DNA from: a virus
Reading direction: 5' to 3' (one strand)
Virus record (IMG/VR): IMGVR_UViG_3300022220_000016
Coordinates: 1-29,897 of that record
DNA: 29,897 nt
Each line of letters begins with the position of its first letter. Positions within the stretch are counted from its first letter, which is position 1. Both the position numbers and the translations under genes were made by a program. Below, piece after piece: positions 6,220-12,786 of the stretch. The notes beneath the pieces were generated by a model. The model was not told where the DNA came from. It saw nothing but the letters and a program-made list of their open reading frames with translations, and did no database searches.

Positions 6220-6484
6220 GCGATGGTTTCATCACGGCTGCCTCGACGAGCACCTCAAGATCTACTTCGCCAAGCCGCCGGACGTACCGAGGTGCCGGCG
6301 GCCGGGGTGTCCGAGCGAGGTGGCGCAGCCCGAGGGCGCGTTCTGCTTCGACCATTGGGCCGAGCTACCCGAAAGCTTCTTCGACGCGATCATGATAGCT
6401 TTCGAGGACCAAGACGCCGCCGCATGGAAGGCGGCCGTAAAAAGCGCGCTGGCGTGGTACGAAAACCGCGACGGCATCAAATGA
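5990..6484 (+). CDS. Protein with two zinc-binding clusters
   Basis: 164 residues from ATG 5990, which has a strong GAGGGGG ribosome site inside the preceding gene. A disordered, basic start is followed by C28-x2-C31 ... H81-x2-C84 (CGRC ... WFHHGC), a long variant of the window's recurring module, and by C102-x4-C107-x11-C119-x2-H122 (CRRPGC ... FCFDH), a C/H knuckle often seen in small phage proteins. The C-terminus is a helical acidic/aromatic segment (FFDAIMIAFEDQDAAAWKAA). A nucleic-acid or protein adaptor is likely, but no family is recognised. It lies between the MazG gene and the thermonuclease. Confidence 0.76.
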   Translation: MAAAERTPESESAGSPPSKKPRSPALRCGRCSKVLRVGPREVQGVWVDEGEDAVSVLATGPAPGTVKVGGSKAYPYRRWFHHGCLDEHLKIYFAKPPDVPRCRRPGCPSEVAQPEGAFCFDHWAELPESFFDAIMIAFEDQDAAAWKAAVKSALAWYENRDGIK

Positions 6485-6508
6485 CAGCAAACGACAGGAG
6501 ACCGAGCA

Positions 6509-7153
6509 ATGATGATCCCTGGAATACCACCCGATAGCATCTGGCGCGTCTTCAACAGGGTCATAGCCCCGGCGGTGATCATAGCCGTGTTCTTGCTTAC
6601 GGCCGCGCAACTGAGGTCATCCGAGAAGGACGAACCACAAACCGACCAGGCCGCGATCGAGCCGAGTGCGCCTCTCGGTCTACCGAGCCCAAACCTTACC
6701 GTCGAGCGCAAGATCTCGGCGCCGGCCGAGTACGTCACTGTGATCGATGGTGACACCTTGATCGTCGGCAGTGAGCGGGTCCGCTTGTTCGGGGTCGATG
6801 CGCCCGAGATTGAACAACTCTGCGCCACGAGTGACATTAGGGCGTACATGTGCGGCGAAGAAGCGCGGTCGGCCATGCAAGCCTTGGTCCATGGTCATAG
6901 GGTCAACTGCGCCGTGGTCGACACCGACCGATATGGCCGAGCGGTTGGCGTCTGTCGCATCGACGGCGGCGAGGACCTCGGCGCCCTTATGGTGTCGTTG
7001 GGTTTCGCTTTCGACTGGCCGACCTATTCCGGCGGCGCATATGAGCACTATCAAGCCCTTGCCAAGGAGAACAAGCAGGGTTTATGGAATGGGGTCGCAT
7101 TCCAATTCCCGTGGACCTTCCGCCAAGAGCTGAGGCGAAGCGCAGAGGGGTGA
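6509..7153 (+). CDS. Membrane-anchored thermonuclease (staphylococcal nuclease fold)
   Basis: 214 residues. Residues about 18-35 (VIAPAVIIAVFLLTAAQL) form a single membrane helix or uncleaved signal anchor, followed by an acidic and proline-rich linker to about 70. Residues 74-205 are the SNase OB-fold: VTVIDGDTLIV with D80 and D82, VRLFGVDAPE with R92 and E100, DRYGRAVG with R144, and GLW near 191. The residues equivalent to Arg35, Glu43 and Arg87 of the staphylococcal enzyme, and the calcium ligands, are all present, so activity is expected. It would cut DNA or RNA outside the cytoplasmic membrane if the helix inserts N-in. AGGAG ribosome site upstream; the stop overlaps the next GTG. Roles such as degrading incoming rival DNA or scavenging are inference. 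Confidence 0.86.
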   Translation: MMIPGIPPDSIWRVFNRVIAPAVIIAVFLLTAAQLRSSEKDEPQTDQAAIEPSAPLGLPSPNLTVERKISAPAEYVTVIDGDTLIVGSERVRLFGVDAPEIEQLCATSDIRAYMCGEEARSAMQALVHGHRVNCAVVDTDRYGRAVGVCRIDGGEDLGALMVSLGFAFDWPTYSGGAYEHYQALAKENKQGLWNGVAFQFPWTFRQELRRSAEG

Positions 7154-7398
7154 ACGTGAGCCACACCGACCCGAAGTCAACGCTGGATATGCCGCCCGAG
7201 CTGGCCCAAGCCTTCATGGCCAGTATGCTCGAAGGCGCGATCTTCAACTTCTACCGAGGACCGATGCCATCGATCGCTGGTCCGGTCGACGGCCCGCCGT
7301 TCCTCGTCTTGAGAAACACCCCAGGAAGGGACCGCTCGCTTGAGTCGGTCGCTCCGCATGGCGCCAGTGAGGGCCATGAGGTGGGCGGTCCCGTATGA
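7150..7398 (+). CDS. Hypothetical 82-residue protein
   Basis: GTG 7150 overlaps the thermonuclease stop (GTGA); a second GTG at 7156 is possible. The protein reads VNVSHTDPKSTLDMPPELAQ and then a helical AFMASMLEGAIFNFYRG, followed by a proline/glycine-rich tail. The stop overlaps the next ATG. No family recognised; retained for its tight coupling on both sides. Confidence 0.6.
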   Translation: MNVSHTDPKSTLDMPPELAQAFMASMLEGAIFNFYRGPMPSIAGPVDGPPFLVLRNTPGRDRSLESVAPHGASEGHEVGGPV

Positions 7399-7592
7399 AC
7401 CCATATCGTGTCCAGCTAAGGCGACAGCCAAGCGAATGCCACATCTTCGACCCCGACGGCAAGGAGATGACCAACGTAGTCGAGGTCTCGGCCTTGGTCA
7501 CGTCGGCCCAAAAAGTGGTCACGGTGAAGCTTCGCTTGGACGATGTCGACATCGAGATCGAGCCCGAGGTTATCGAACAAGTCGCCCCATAG
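7395..7592 (+). CDS. Small conserved-looking phage protein, beta-rich
   Basis: 65 residues (MNPYRVQLRRQPSECHIF ... EPEVIEQVAP), coupled to the preceding gene by ATGA. Alternating hydrophobic/polar strands (ALVTSAQKVVTVKLRLDDVDIEIEPEV) suggest a small beta-sandwich. Similar short proteins starting MNPY are, from memory, common in phage genomes without a known role. A hairpin follows directly after the stop. Confidence 0.65.
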   Translation: MNPYRVQLRRQPSECHIFDPDGKEMTNVVEVSALVTSAQKVVTVKLRLDDVDIEIEPEVIEQVAP

Positions 7593-7666
7593 TGGGCCGG
7601 GGTGGGCGCGAATAACCCACCCCACGAACACAGAGGCCGTCTTGGCACCATGCGGCGGTTTCTGGC

Positions 7667-7719
7667 TAGGGTGACGGGCTGGCGCCTTACCTGGACCAGG
7701 TAGCTGGCCAGTCACCCTA
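7667..7719 (+). repeat. 53-base nested stem-loop
   Basis: Outer 9-bp arms (TAGGGTGAC/GTCACCCTA), a 4-bp middle helix (TGGC/GCCA) and an inner 6-bp hairpin (TACCTG-GAC-CAGGTA) stack into one long imperfect hairpin. It is the strongest structure in the gene-free region. Pairings were found by eye; folding energy was not computed. Confidence 0.55.
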
Positions 7720-7883
7720 CATGTTGCGGCGGCCGCCCTTGGTGTGGCTCACGAAGCGAAGCCGCCGCGCTGGCCGGTCACGTGGATTCCTTTACGGGAC
7801 AGTTCGCGTGGCTACTGTAGCTAGCTAGGAATGGGCCGCTTAGCGGGGAGAGCTCGCGGGCGGCCCCTTCTGACTCAACCCTC

Positions 7884-7918
7884 TTGTGAAACCGTGCCGC
7901 GTTCTCTATATGGCACGG
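7884..7918 (+). promoter_or_regulatory. Promoter candidate with overlapping inverted repeat
   Basis: TTGTGA (7884-7889), 17-base spacer, TATATG (7907-7912) upstream of the lipoprotein gene at 7948. CCGTGCC (7892-7898) and GGCACGG (7912-7918) form a perfect 7-bp inverted repeat across the spacer and -10 box, placed where a repressor would block the polymerase. Confidence 0.42.
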
Positions 7919-7947
7919 CATCATCAACCCACATGAGGGCAAAGCAG

Positions 7948-8253
7948 ATGAACTCGCCAATCATCGTAGCAACAGCCTCGTTTCTCCTTCTCGCCGGGTG
8001 CGAAACACAAACGCTCGGGGAGCAACGCCAACAGGCGCTCGCCGGTGTCGCCGAGGGGGTCGCGCTGATTTATCCCGACCTCGCCGAGGTGAGTGCAGGA
8101 AACCAGCGAGCCCGCGCCGAGATCTGTATGCAAGACGCGATCAGGACGCCGGGTATCGAAGACCTGAACGAAACAAAGCAATTACAGCTCGTACTCGACT
8201 GCTACGAGGCGAACGGATGGATTGCCATCAGGCCGGCTGGCTCGGTCAAATGA
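7948..8253 (+). CDS. Small lipoprotein
   Basis: 101 residues from ATG 7948 (GAGGG seven bases upstream). The start MNSPIIVATASFLLLAGC is a type II signal peptide with lipobox LLAGC, so the mature protein would begin at the lipidated cysteine (residue 18) and sit in the inner or outer membrane. The mature part is helical and acidic, with further cysteines in ICMQDAIRT and VLDCYEANG that could form a disulfide. Unlike a typical Rz1 spanin it is not proline-rich or nested in another gene. A superinfection-exclusion or lysis role is possible, but the function is not known. It has its own promoter candidate. Confidence 0.78.
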   Translation: MNSPIIVATASFLLLAGCETQTLGEQRQQALAGVAEGVALIYPDLAEVSAGNQRARAEICMQDAIRTPGIEDLNETKQLQLVLDCYEANGWIAIRPAGSVK

Positions 8254-8510
8254 TCATCCCCTTCGGGCTCGAACCCAAGAACATCGCCAACATCAAGGCG
8301 GGTCGCCCCGCTACCTTTGACCTTGAGCAGATCGGCTTGCGCGGCCGCGTCGTCATCACCACCGGCGAGACCGACGCGGCGATCGTCGAAGAGATCACCA
8401 GGGTTGCCCGTGAAAGTGGGGCATTGATCCACACGACCGAACCGCCGAAGGGGGAGCTCAAAACTCGCCGGCGTCGCGACGTCAATGGGACTAAGCGCGG
8501 TAAGCGCTGA
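8250..8510 (+). CDS. Small phage protein, 86 residues
   Basis: ATG 8250 overlaps the lipoprotein stop (ATGA). The sequence MIIPFGLEPKNIANIKAGRP, then FDLEQIGLRGRVVITTGETDAAIVEEI, resembles a short phage protein of unknown function with the same FG ... NI..I..G.P and GETD/E layout that I recall from other phage genomes. The C-terminus is strongly basic (KTRRRRDVNGTKRGKR), suggesting nucleic-acid contact. Function unknown. Confidence 0.68.
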   Translation: MIIPFGLEPKNIANIKAGRPATFDLEQIGLRGRVVITTGETDAAIVEEITRVARESGALIHTTEPPKGELKTRRRRDVNGTKRGKR

Positions 8511-8530
8511 CGGCGGCGCACAAATAATCT

Positions 8531-8562
8531 AGGGTACCTGAGCCGGGCGATGCGAGGGTACC
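8531..8562 (+). repeat. Paired AGGGTACC motifs before a small gene
   Basis: AGGGTACC occurs at 8531-8538 and 8555-8562. The core GGTACC is a palindrome, so the two copies can also pair as a stem. The second copy adjoins the GAGGG ribosome site of the gene at 8563, so pairing could affect its translation. Confidence 0.35.
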
Positions 8563-8706
8563 ATGAAGCCAGAAGCGACCTTTACGCCCGACAACTGCAT
8601 AGCTTACCGCGACCTGTGCAAACTGTTCGGAATTTGGACCGCCTCGATCATCCAGCTTGACGTGTGGTTCCAAAAGATCCGACGGCGCATGGGTTCAGCC
8701 CAATAG
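8563..8706 (+). CDS. Hypothetical 47-residue protein
   Basis: ATG 8563 with GCGAGGG upstream. MKPEATFTPDNCIAYRDLCKLFGIW followed by a helical TASIIQLDVWFQKIRRRMG. The amphipathic C-terminal half ends in a basic patch. It lies ten bases before the beta-helix gene. Short but well-placed; no family recognised. Confidence 0.5.
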   Translation: MKPEATFTPDNCIAYRDLCKLFGIWTASIIQLDVWFQKIRRRMGSAQ

Positions 8707-8715
8707 CCCGAGGGA

Positions 8716-10062
8716 GTGTCGGAGGTGCCAGAGGTCCTAGCTAAGTCGATCGAGGGGATTGTCGCACGTGATGGCGTGATGGCGATCACATACACGCTAC
8801 CTGACATCAAGCCACCGCCGCCGCTCCCGTTCTTCTACGGCGCGGACCCGAAAGTCGAGACGCTAACCCTACCGCTCGACGGCTACCACTTGCCGCAACC
8901 GAGCGGGGTAAGGGTCAGGTTGGAGAACTTCGGCGGCGAGCGCCGATCGGACTTCGACAATGGCCCAGCACTCGATAGGGCTATGGAGAGGTTACGAACC
9001 TCGGGCGGTATCATCGACGTTTCTGGCGTCATGTACGGCATCAAGAATGTCCACCGCTTCCACAACGTCCACGGCGTTTCGATCGTCGGCAACGGTCCCG
9101 GGTCCGGCTTCTTTTCGATGCCCAACAGTTTCGATAGGGGGCGCGGTCGGTGGGGCTGCATAATCGAGTATTGGGGCGCAAGGGATTGCCAGTTTAGAGA
9201 CTTCGAGTTCGACCTGAACAACCAACCGATCGGGGGCCTGTACCATAAGGACGACGAGCGCACCGTGTTCGCTGGGGTATGGGTCCATGATGGCGGCGGT
9301 GGTCCTGATGCGTCGACAATGCCTCTTGCTATGATCAAGGGCTCGGGCCGGTCGAGTGGACTGATGATGGTTGGATGTCTCGTCGAGAGGTCGGCCGGCG
9401 ACGCCGGGCCGCAATCTGGTGTTCGTGGTTATTGGGGGCCGCACGACCGGCTCGACAACGCGCTGATTAGTAATTGCATCTTCCGTGGGTGCGGCCATAC
9501 CGGAATGGCGATCAATCCGCATGGCGCCGTCATCGTCGAGAACGTCACCAGCAAGGGTAACGCAGGCGCGGGCATGAAGACCGAAAAGCCCAATAACATG
9601 CCTGCGGCCGGTGTCATCCCGTGCAACATCGTTGCGAGCGATTGCGAGGGGAATGGGTTTTGGCCATGGCAAATCGAAATGGCAACTGCGGTCATGCGGT
9701 CGCGATCGGTCGGCGGCGCCTGGTCATCTCACGACGAGGGCTCGTTCGACAAAGAGGTTTCCGATTGCCTACTCTTGGAGTGTCCCGAGGCTGGCATCTG
9801 GCTACATCATCGCGACCCGGGGCAGGGAAAGCCAAACTGGCCGTTCGGTCGGTTCGTGTTCAGAAACAACACGATCACCGGCGACCTGCGGCGCGGCGCC
9901 ATCGTCTTTGGGGACAGGTTCACCAGGCCTCAAGACCACATCACGATCATCCGAAACAAGACCTCGGCCGGCGTCCCTGTGAAGACGACGAGGGAGATCG
10001 AGGAGCATTTCGGGACGACGATCGAGGACAACGGGCCGCAAGCCGAGGGTCCTAGAACCTGA
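8716..10062 (+). CDS. Right-handed beta-helix protein (pectate-lyase-like), possible depolymerase
   Basis: 448 residues; GTG 8716 or GTG 8725 as start. From about residue 77 it shows the pectin-lyase-like parallel beta-helix pattern: FDNGPALDRAMERLRTSGGIIDVSG at the cap, then rungs such as VHGVSIVGNGPGSGF, CQFRDFEFDLNN, ISNCIFRGCGHTGMAI, VIVENVTSKGNAGAG and FVFRNNTITGDLRRGAIVF. Phage proteins of this fold are usually tailspikes or capsule depolymerases that trim host surface polysaccharide, although some are epimerases or lyases. The N-terminus lacks an obvious virion-binding domain, and the gene lies far from the head genes, between a small-gene cluster and a DUF5681-type gene. The fold is well supported; substrate and virion location are not. 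Confidence 0.76.
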   Translation: MSEVPEVLAKSIEGIVARDGVMAITYTLPDIKPPPPLPFFYGADPKVETLTLPLDGYHLPQPSGVRVRLENFGGERRSDFDNGPALDRAMERLRTSGGIIDVSGVMYGIKNVHRFHNVHGVSIVGNGPGSGFFSMPNSFDRGRGRWGCIIEYWGARDCQFRDFEFDLNNQPIGGLYHKDDERTVFAGVWVHDGGGGPDASTMPLAMIKGSGRSSGLMMVGCLVERSAGDAGPQSGVRGYWGPHDRLDNALISNCIFRGCGHTGMAINPHGAVIVENVTSKGNAGAGMKTEKPNNMPAAGVIPCNIVASDCEGNGFWPWQIEMATAVMRSRSVGGAWSSHDEGSFDKEVSDCLLLECPEAGIWLHHRDPGQGKPNWPFGRFVFRNNTITGDLRRGAIVFGDRFTRPQDHITIIRNKTSAGVPVKTTREIEEHFGTTIEDNGPQAEGPRT

Positions 10063-10085
10063 TCGACGAGGATGTCGCTGGCACG

Positions 10086-10277
10086 ATGGCCGAAGCCCTT
10101 TGGCGGGGCCGACGCCGCATGGCGATCAAGGTGCAGTACACCGAGTTAGTGCGCCTGGTCGGTCCTGAGCTTGCTTTGCTGTTCATCCTCGACGAATGGT
10201 TACAGCAGGTCGACCGGCGCCTCTCGGCGATTGAGGAATGGTCAAAGCCCTATGACGACGGACACGGGCCGGGATAG
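10086..10277 (+). CDS. Hypothetical 63-residue protein
   Basis: ATG 10086 with GAGG upstream; an in-frame ATG at 10119 is an alternative. The middle (ELVRLVGPELALLFILDEWLQQVDRRLSAIEEW) is a long amphipathic helix, partly hydrophobic. It ends inside the DUF5681-type gene, overlapping by 26 bases. No family recognised. Confidence 0.5.
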   Translation: MAEALWRGRRRMAIKVQYTELVRLVGPELALLFILDEWLQQVDRRLSAIEEWSKPYDDGHGPG

Positions 10278-10629
10278 CAAAGGCAAGTTTGCGAGCGGAA
10301 ACCCCGGTCGACCCAAGGGCGCGGTCAACAAGACGACGGCCGACGTCAAGGCCTACCTCGCCCCCTACGTCGACGACGTGGTCGAGGGCATGTTGACGCT
10401 GGCGATCGGTGGCGAGCAGGATGTCAGGCTCGACCCCGAGGACCCCGACTCCAAATTGATCACCGTGCCGGTCCCGCCGTGCTCGGATATGAAAGTTCGG
10501 TTTTGGGCGCAGCAGGAGCTTCTTAACCGGGTCCTCGGCAAACCGACGGTTTCGGTCGACGTCGACGCGAGTAAGCTCTCGATCGCTGCGTTGATGAACC
10601 AGGAAGACGCGGAAGACGGGGACGGTTGA
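10252..10629 (+). CDS. DUF5681-type protein, candidate small terminase subunit
   Basis: 125 residues from ATG 10252. The start MTTDTGRDSKGKFASGNPGRP, then KGAVNKTTADVKAYLAP, is the hallmark of the DUF5681 family, which often lies next to phage packaging genes and resembles the DNA-binding N-terminus of small terminases. The remainder (VEGMLTLAIGGEQ ... MKVRFWAQQELLNRVLGKPTVSVDVD) is the usual helical tail ending in a GKPT segment. Expected role: recognise phage DNA and deliver it to a large terminase. Two large terminases lie 4 kb and 12 kb downstream, and it is not clear which, if either, is its partner. Family call firm by motif; role inferred. Confidence 0.76.
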   Translation: MTTDTGRDSKGKFASGNPGRPKGAVNKTTADVKAYLAPYVDDVVEGMLTLAIGGEQDVRLDPEDPDSKLITVPVPPCSDMKVRFWAQQELLNRVLGKPTVSVDVDASKLSIAALMNQEDAEDGDG

Positions 10630-10686
10630 GGGTGGCGCCGACCTCACACCGGGCCGGGAGGCCGGCACCTATTCGGCGGTACCACA

Positions 10687-10956
10687 CTAAACGGTTGTAA
10701 GACCACCCTCTCTTTTCGGTCTCTGCGTGCCCATCTCAACCTCGTGGTTGCGTCTCTGTTGGTGCGACAGCTTCGACCAAACGTTGACCCAACTGTGCAG
10801 GATGCCGACGCCTTGACCGTTGACGAACCAAAGCCGCACGGTTTCCTCGGACACACCTAAAAGCCGCGCCAGCCTTAGCTTATCCTGCCATGTCTGGTAG
10901 CTGATGTCGGCCCGACGCATGAGCCGGTCTAGCTCTGCGCCATTCGGTTTCGGCAT
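10687..10956 (-). CDS. Minus-strand HTH DNA-binding protein
   Basis: 89 residues from ATG 10956. The protein begins MPKPNGAELDRLMRRADISYQ and contains LRLARLLGVSEETVRLWFVNG, a good helix-turn-helix (LARLLGVSEETVRLW), then a tryptophan-containing helix and a basic tail (RRNHEVEMGTQRPKREGG). The open frame continues upstream to 11319, but that part mirrors the plus-strand gene and is not used. It is the only leftward gene in the central region, convergent with the DUF5681-type gene and divergent from the gene at 11060, the typical placing of a self-regulating repressor or switch protein. The regulatory role is inference. Confidence 0.7.
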   Translation of the reverse strand: MPKPNGAELDRLMRRADISYQTWQDKLRLARLLGVSEETVRLWFVNGQGVGILHSWVNVWSKLSHQQRRNHEVEMGTQRPKREGGLTTV

Positions 10957-11024
10957 TGGTCGGTCGCGGTGTCTGGCCAAGCCTTCAACCTTGCTAGCTG
11001 GGGGTGGTGCGTGGTAACAAAACC

Positions 11025-11039
11025 TTTGGGCCACCCAAA
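11025..11039. promoter_or_regulatory. Operator-like inverted repeat in a divergent region
   Basis: TTTGGG-CCA-CCCAAA lies in the 103-base gap (10957-11059) between the minus-strand HTH gene and the rightward gene at 11060. It is a candidate binding site for the HTH protein. No convincing promoter boxes were found beside it. Confidence 0.38.
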
Positions 11040-11059
11040 ACACAAGGGCACTCATAGCG

Positions 11060-11314
11060 ATGTTGATCACAAAAGAACAGGTAGCACGCATCGAGACGTA
11101 TGCCGCGCAGGCTAGCGCTTGCGGGCTCGGCCTCGAAGTCGAAATCGAGCAGGACAAGAACGAGGCAAGCGCGGGCACGATCACCGGCCTTTTCATCTCG
11201 GATGAAGACCACCCCGACGGCGAGGGCGTCGCGACTTGGGTTTTCGAGCGCATGATGGCGCTGACACCGAAGGGCACCCCGAAGCGCAAGGGGAAGTCCG
11301 ATGTCGAGTCTTGA
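11060..11314 (+). CDS. Hypothetical acidic 84-residue protein
   Basis: MLITKEQVARIETYAAQASACGLG, then EVEIEQDKNEASAGTITGLF and a basic tail (TPKGTPKRKGKSDVES). First gene of the rightward cluster after the divergent region; the ribosome site is weak. The alpha-beta alternation suggests a small globular protein. No family recognised. Its end overlaps the next gene by 14 bases. Confidence 0.62.
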   Translation: MLITKEQVARIETYAAQASACGLGLEVEIEQDKNEASAGTITGLFISDEDHPDGEGVATWVFERMMALTPKGTPKRKGKSDVES

Positions 11315-11597
11315 TCCACACGACGAGTATTTCTTCACCGCCTACAGGGCCGCTTACCCAAAGCACCGGGCCGAAACAATCATCTACCTGGCAAAGCACT
11401 CGGTTGCCGACGAGGTGTGGGAGAGGCTACCCAGTGTCGCCCGCTTCGAGGCCTGCCACAACGCAAGGCAAGTTCTGTGGGCGCTTCACCGCTGCAACAA
11501 CGACGAGGTCGACGACGCCACCCGGCAACGCTCGCGTCACTCGGCCGAGGCCGAGATCATCCGTGACCAGATCGAGCTGATCTTGGGGGTCGAGTGA
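11301..11597 (+). CDS. Hypothetical 98-residue protein
   Basis: ATG 11301 with AAGGGGAAG upstream. MSSLDPHDEYFFTAYRAAYP, then AETIIYLAKHSVADEVWERL and RQVLWALHRCNNDEVD; all-helical with many aromatic residues. It ends in an acidic/hydrophobic helix (IIRDQIELILGVE). The TGA overlaps the ATG of the next gene by one base. No family recognised. Confidence 0.66.
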   Translation: MSSLDPHDEYFFTAYRAAYPKHRAETIIYLAKHSVADEVWERLPSVARFEACHNARQVLWALHRCNNDEVDDATRQRSRHSAEAEIIRDQIELILGVE

Positions 11598-11818
11598 TGG
11601 CCAGACGCAACGACGTGCTCGTCGCCATGTGTCAGGGCTACTACAGCCACGGATGGGGCGGCTTCACCAAGGACACCCAAGCCACGGCGGTCGACGCCAT
11701 GGCCGGCGCGGTCGAGCGGTTGCGGGGGTTCTACCAACCCGGTGAGCGCAGCGAGGAGGCCGAGGACGACGCCGCGGTCATGCTCGCCAACCTCGACCAC
11801 ATCCTAGGCGAGGATTGA
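11597..11818 (+). CDS. Hypothetical 73-residue protein
   Basis: ATG 11597 shares a base with the previous stop (TGATG); a GTG one codon earlier is also in frame. MARRNDVLVAMCQGYYSHGWG then a helical DAMAGAVERLRGFYQPG and an acidic tail. No family recognised; strong coupling to neighbours supports it. Confidence 0.62.
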   Translation: MARRNDVLVAMCQGYYSHGWGGFTKDTQATAVDAMAGAVERLRGFYQPGERSEEAEDDAAVMLANLDHILGED

Positions 11819-11820
11819 CC

Positions 11821-12048
11821 ATGGTCTTCGTGATCATCAACCCCCGGCACTTCGGCGCTTGGGCTGCGCTAAAGCAGCTCCACCTTCGAGAGGTTCAGCT
11901 CGTTCAGGGCGCGCACGATCTTCGAGGTGTCTCAAGTCACGACAAGGTCGTGTCTGTCGGCTTGGCATTTACCGAGAAACAGAAACAGGCGCTCGATTGG
12001 TGTCAACAGGTCGGCGTCATCGTCGAGCAAGACGAGCCGGCCGGATGA
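11821..12048 (+). CDS. Hypothetical 75-residue protein
   Basis: ATG 11821 two bases after the previous stop; GAGG lies just upstream. MVFVIINPRHFGAWAALKQL, then HDKVVSVGLAFTEKQKQALD and VGVIVEQDEPAG. The alternating strand/helix pattern suggests a small alpha/beta fold. The stop overlaps the next ATG (ATGA). No family recognised. Confidence 0.62.
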   Translation: MVFVIINPRHFGAWAALKQLHLREVQLVQGAHDLRGVSSHDKVVSVGLAFTEKQKQALDWCQQVGVIVEQDEPAG

Positions 12049-12191
12049 CGCCCGGCGAGCTGATTGCCCAAGGTGGCAGGCGACAGGCGACCGCCGAGAG
12101 GTTGGTGGCTTGGCTCAGGATCGGGCAGGTCGTCGCCGTCACCCTCGCCGTGGTGGTCGCCGTGGTGGCGTTTGTGGAGCTGGGGCCGTGA
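12045..12191 (+). CDS. Single-pass membrane protein, 48 residues
   Basis: MTPGELIAQGGRRQATAERL leads into a C-terminal hydrophobic helix (VVAVTLAVVVAVVAFVEL). With basic residues ahead of the helix it would lie with the N-terminus inside. Coupled by ATGA upstream and GTGA downstream. A holin- or spanin-like role is possible because more one-helix proteins follow, but nothing identifies it. Confidence 0.6.
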   Translation: MTPGELIAQGGRRQATAERLVAWLRIGQVVAVTLAVVVAVVAFVELGP

Positions 12192-12556
12192 AGATGGGCG
12201 GGTCCAACAAGTTCTACATGACCGTCAAGGCCGAGCTGCAACAGGTGATCGAGATCGACCCGAAGCGGCTGGTCGGCTTGAGCGAGTCTCAAATATGGGG
12301 GCTGGTCGACCAGAAGATGCGGGCCGAGGCGCGGTTTCAGGTTGCCATGCCGGAGCAAGATCAATGGCGCCTCTTGGAGATGATCGAGGAGCTTGAGAAG
12401 GACGCGCCCGAGTGTGCGGTGTGCGGCGAGATCTTCTCCCTCGATGCCGACGTCGTGGTCGGTGACGGGGGCGGCAAGGCGCATCGGGTGTGCCACCTCG
12501 CCAAAAAACTCGAGACGAGGCTGGCGAAGCTTGAGGCGGAAGGGAAAGGCAAATGA
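12188..12556 (+). CDS. Zinc-module protein, 122 residues
   Basis: GTG 12188 overlaps the previous stop; ATG 12194 is a close alternative. The N-terminal 70 residues are helical (KAELQQVIEIDPKRLVGLSE, LLEMIEELEKD). Then follows C76-x2-C79-x19-H99-x2-C102 (CAVCGEIF ... KAHRVC), the recurring module of this window, and a coiled-coil end (LETRLAKLEAEGKGK). The layout, helix then zinc module, mirrors the 281-769 gene on the other strand. Function unknown. Confidence 0.72.
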   Translation: MKMGGSNKFYMTVKAELQQVIEIDPKRLVGLSESQIWGLVDQKMRAEARFQVAMPEQDQWRLLEMIEELEKDAPECAVCGEIFSLDADVVVGDGGGKAHRVCHLAKKLETRLAKLEAEGKGK

Positions 12557-12786
12557 AGCCCGTCCCGCCCAACGTTCGAGAGTGGGTTAGGTTTGTCGGC
12601 GCCTTATGCGGCCTCGTGTCGCTGACGATCATCTTCAATCTCGTCTGGAACCATCAAATCGGGTTGCGGCTTGAGAGTATCGACGCAGAGATCGTCGCGT
12701 CGCACAAGCGCGCCGTTGTCCATCTTCGTGAGATCGACGAGCTTGCTCAAAAAGTACAACGCCTTGAGAGGGAGATTTCAAAGTGA
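12553..12786 (+). CDS. Membrane protein with C-terminal coiled coil
   Basis: 77 residues. Helix at about 13-32 (FVGALCGLVSLTIIFNLVW), then a charged heptad region (LRLESIDAEIVASHKRAVV, LREIDELAQKVQRLEREI). The topology, one membrane helix plus a soluble coiled coil, is that of i-spanins (Rz-like) but also of many unrelated phage proteins. Overlaps both neighbours by four bases. Confidence 0.66.
   Translation: MKPVPPNVREWVRFVGALCGLVSLTIIFNLVWNHQIGLRLESIDAEIVASHKRAVVHLREIDELAQKVQRLEREISK

Larger units (their letters stand above)
7593..7947 (+). other. 355-base gene-free region with four large inverted repeats
   Basis: No open frame with plausible codon use or ribosome site was found on either strand. 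Inverted repeats: GGGGTGGG/CCCACCCC (7599-7606, 7616-7623); TAGGGTGAC/GTCACCCTA (7667-7675, 7711-7719), enclosing a nested TACCTG/CAGGTA hairpin; GCGGCGGC/GCCGCCGC (7726-7733, 7761-7768); and GGGCCGC/GCGGCCC (7833-7839, 7860-7866). The first may end the upstream operon. Together they suggest a structured RNA, an origin or packaging element, or a regulatory leader. No T-runs accompany the stems. Confidence 0.5.

Noticed and set aside
7593-7947. Possible tRNA or known ribozyme in the structured gap
   Set aside because: No cloverleaf with T-loop (GGTTCRA) and acceptor pairing, and no hammerhead-type core (CTGATGA...GAAA), could be found.
10653-10666. Short hairpin GCCGG-GAGG-CCGGC between convergent genes, possible bidirectional terminator
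   Set aside because: Only five base pairs and no T-run on either strand.
10957-11319. N-terminal extension of the minus-strand HTH gene
   Set aside because: Extends over the plus-strand gene at 11060-11314; the HTH domain starts well after the internal ATG at 10956.
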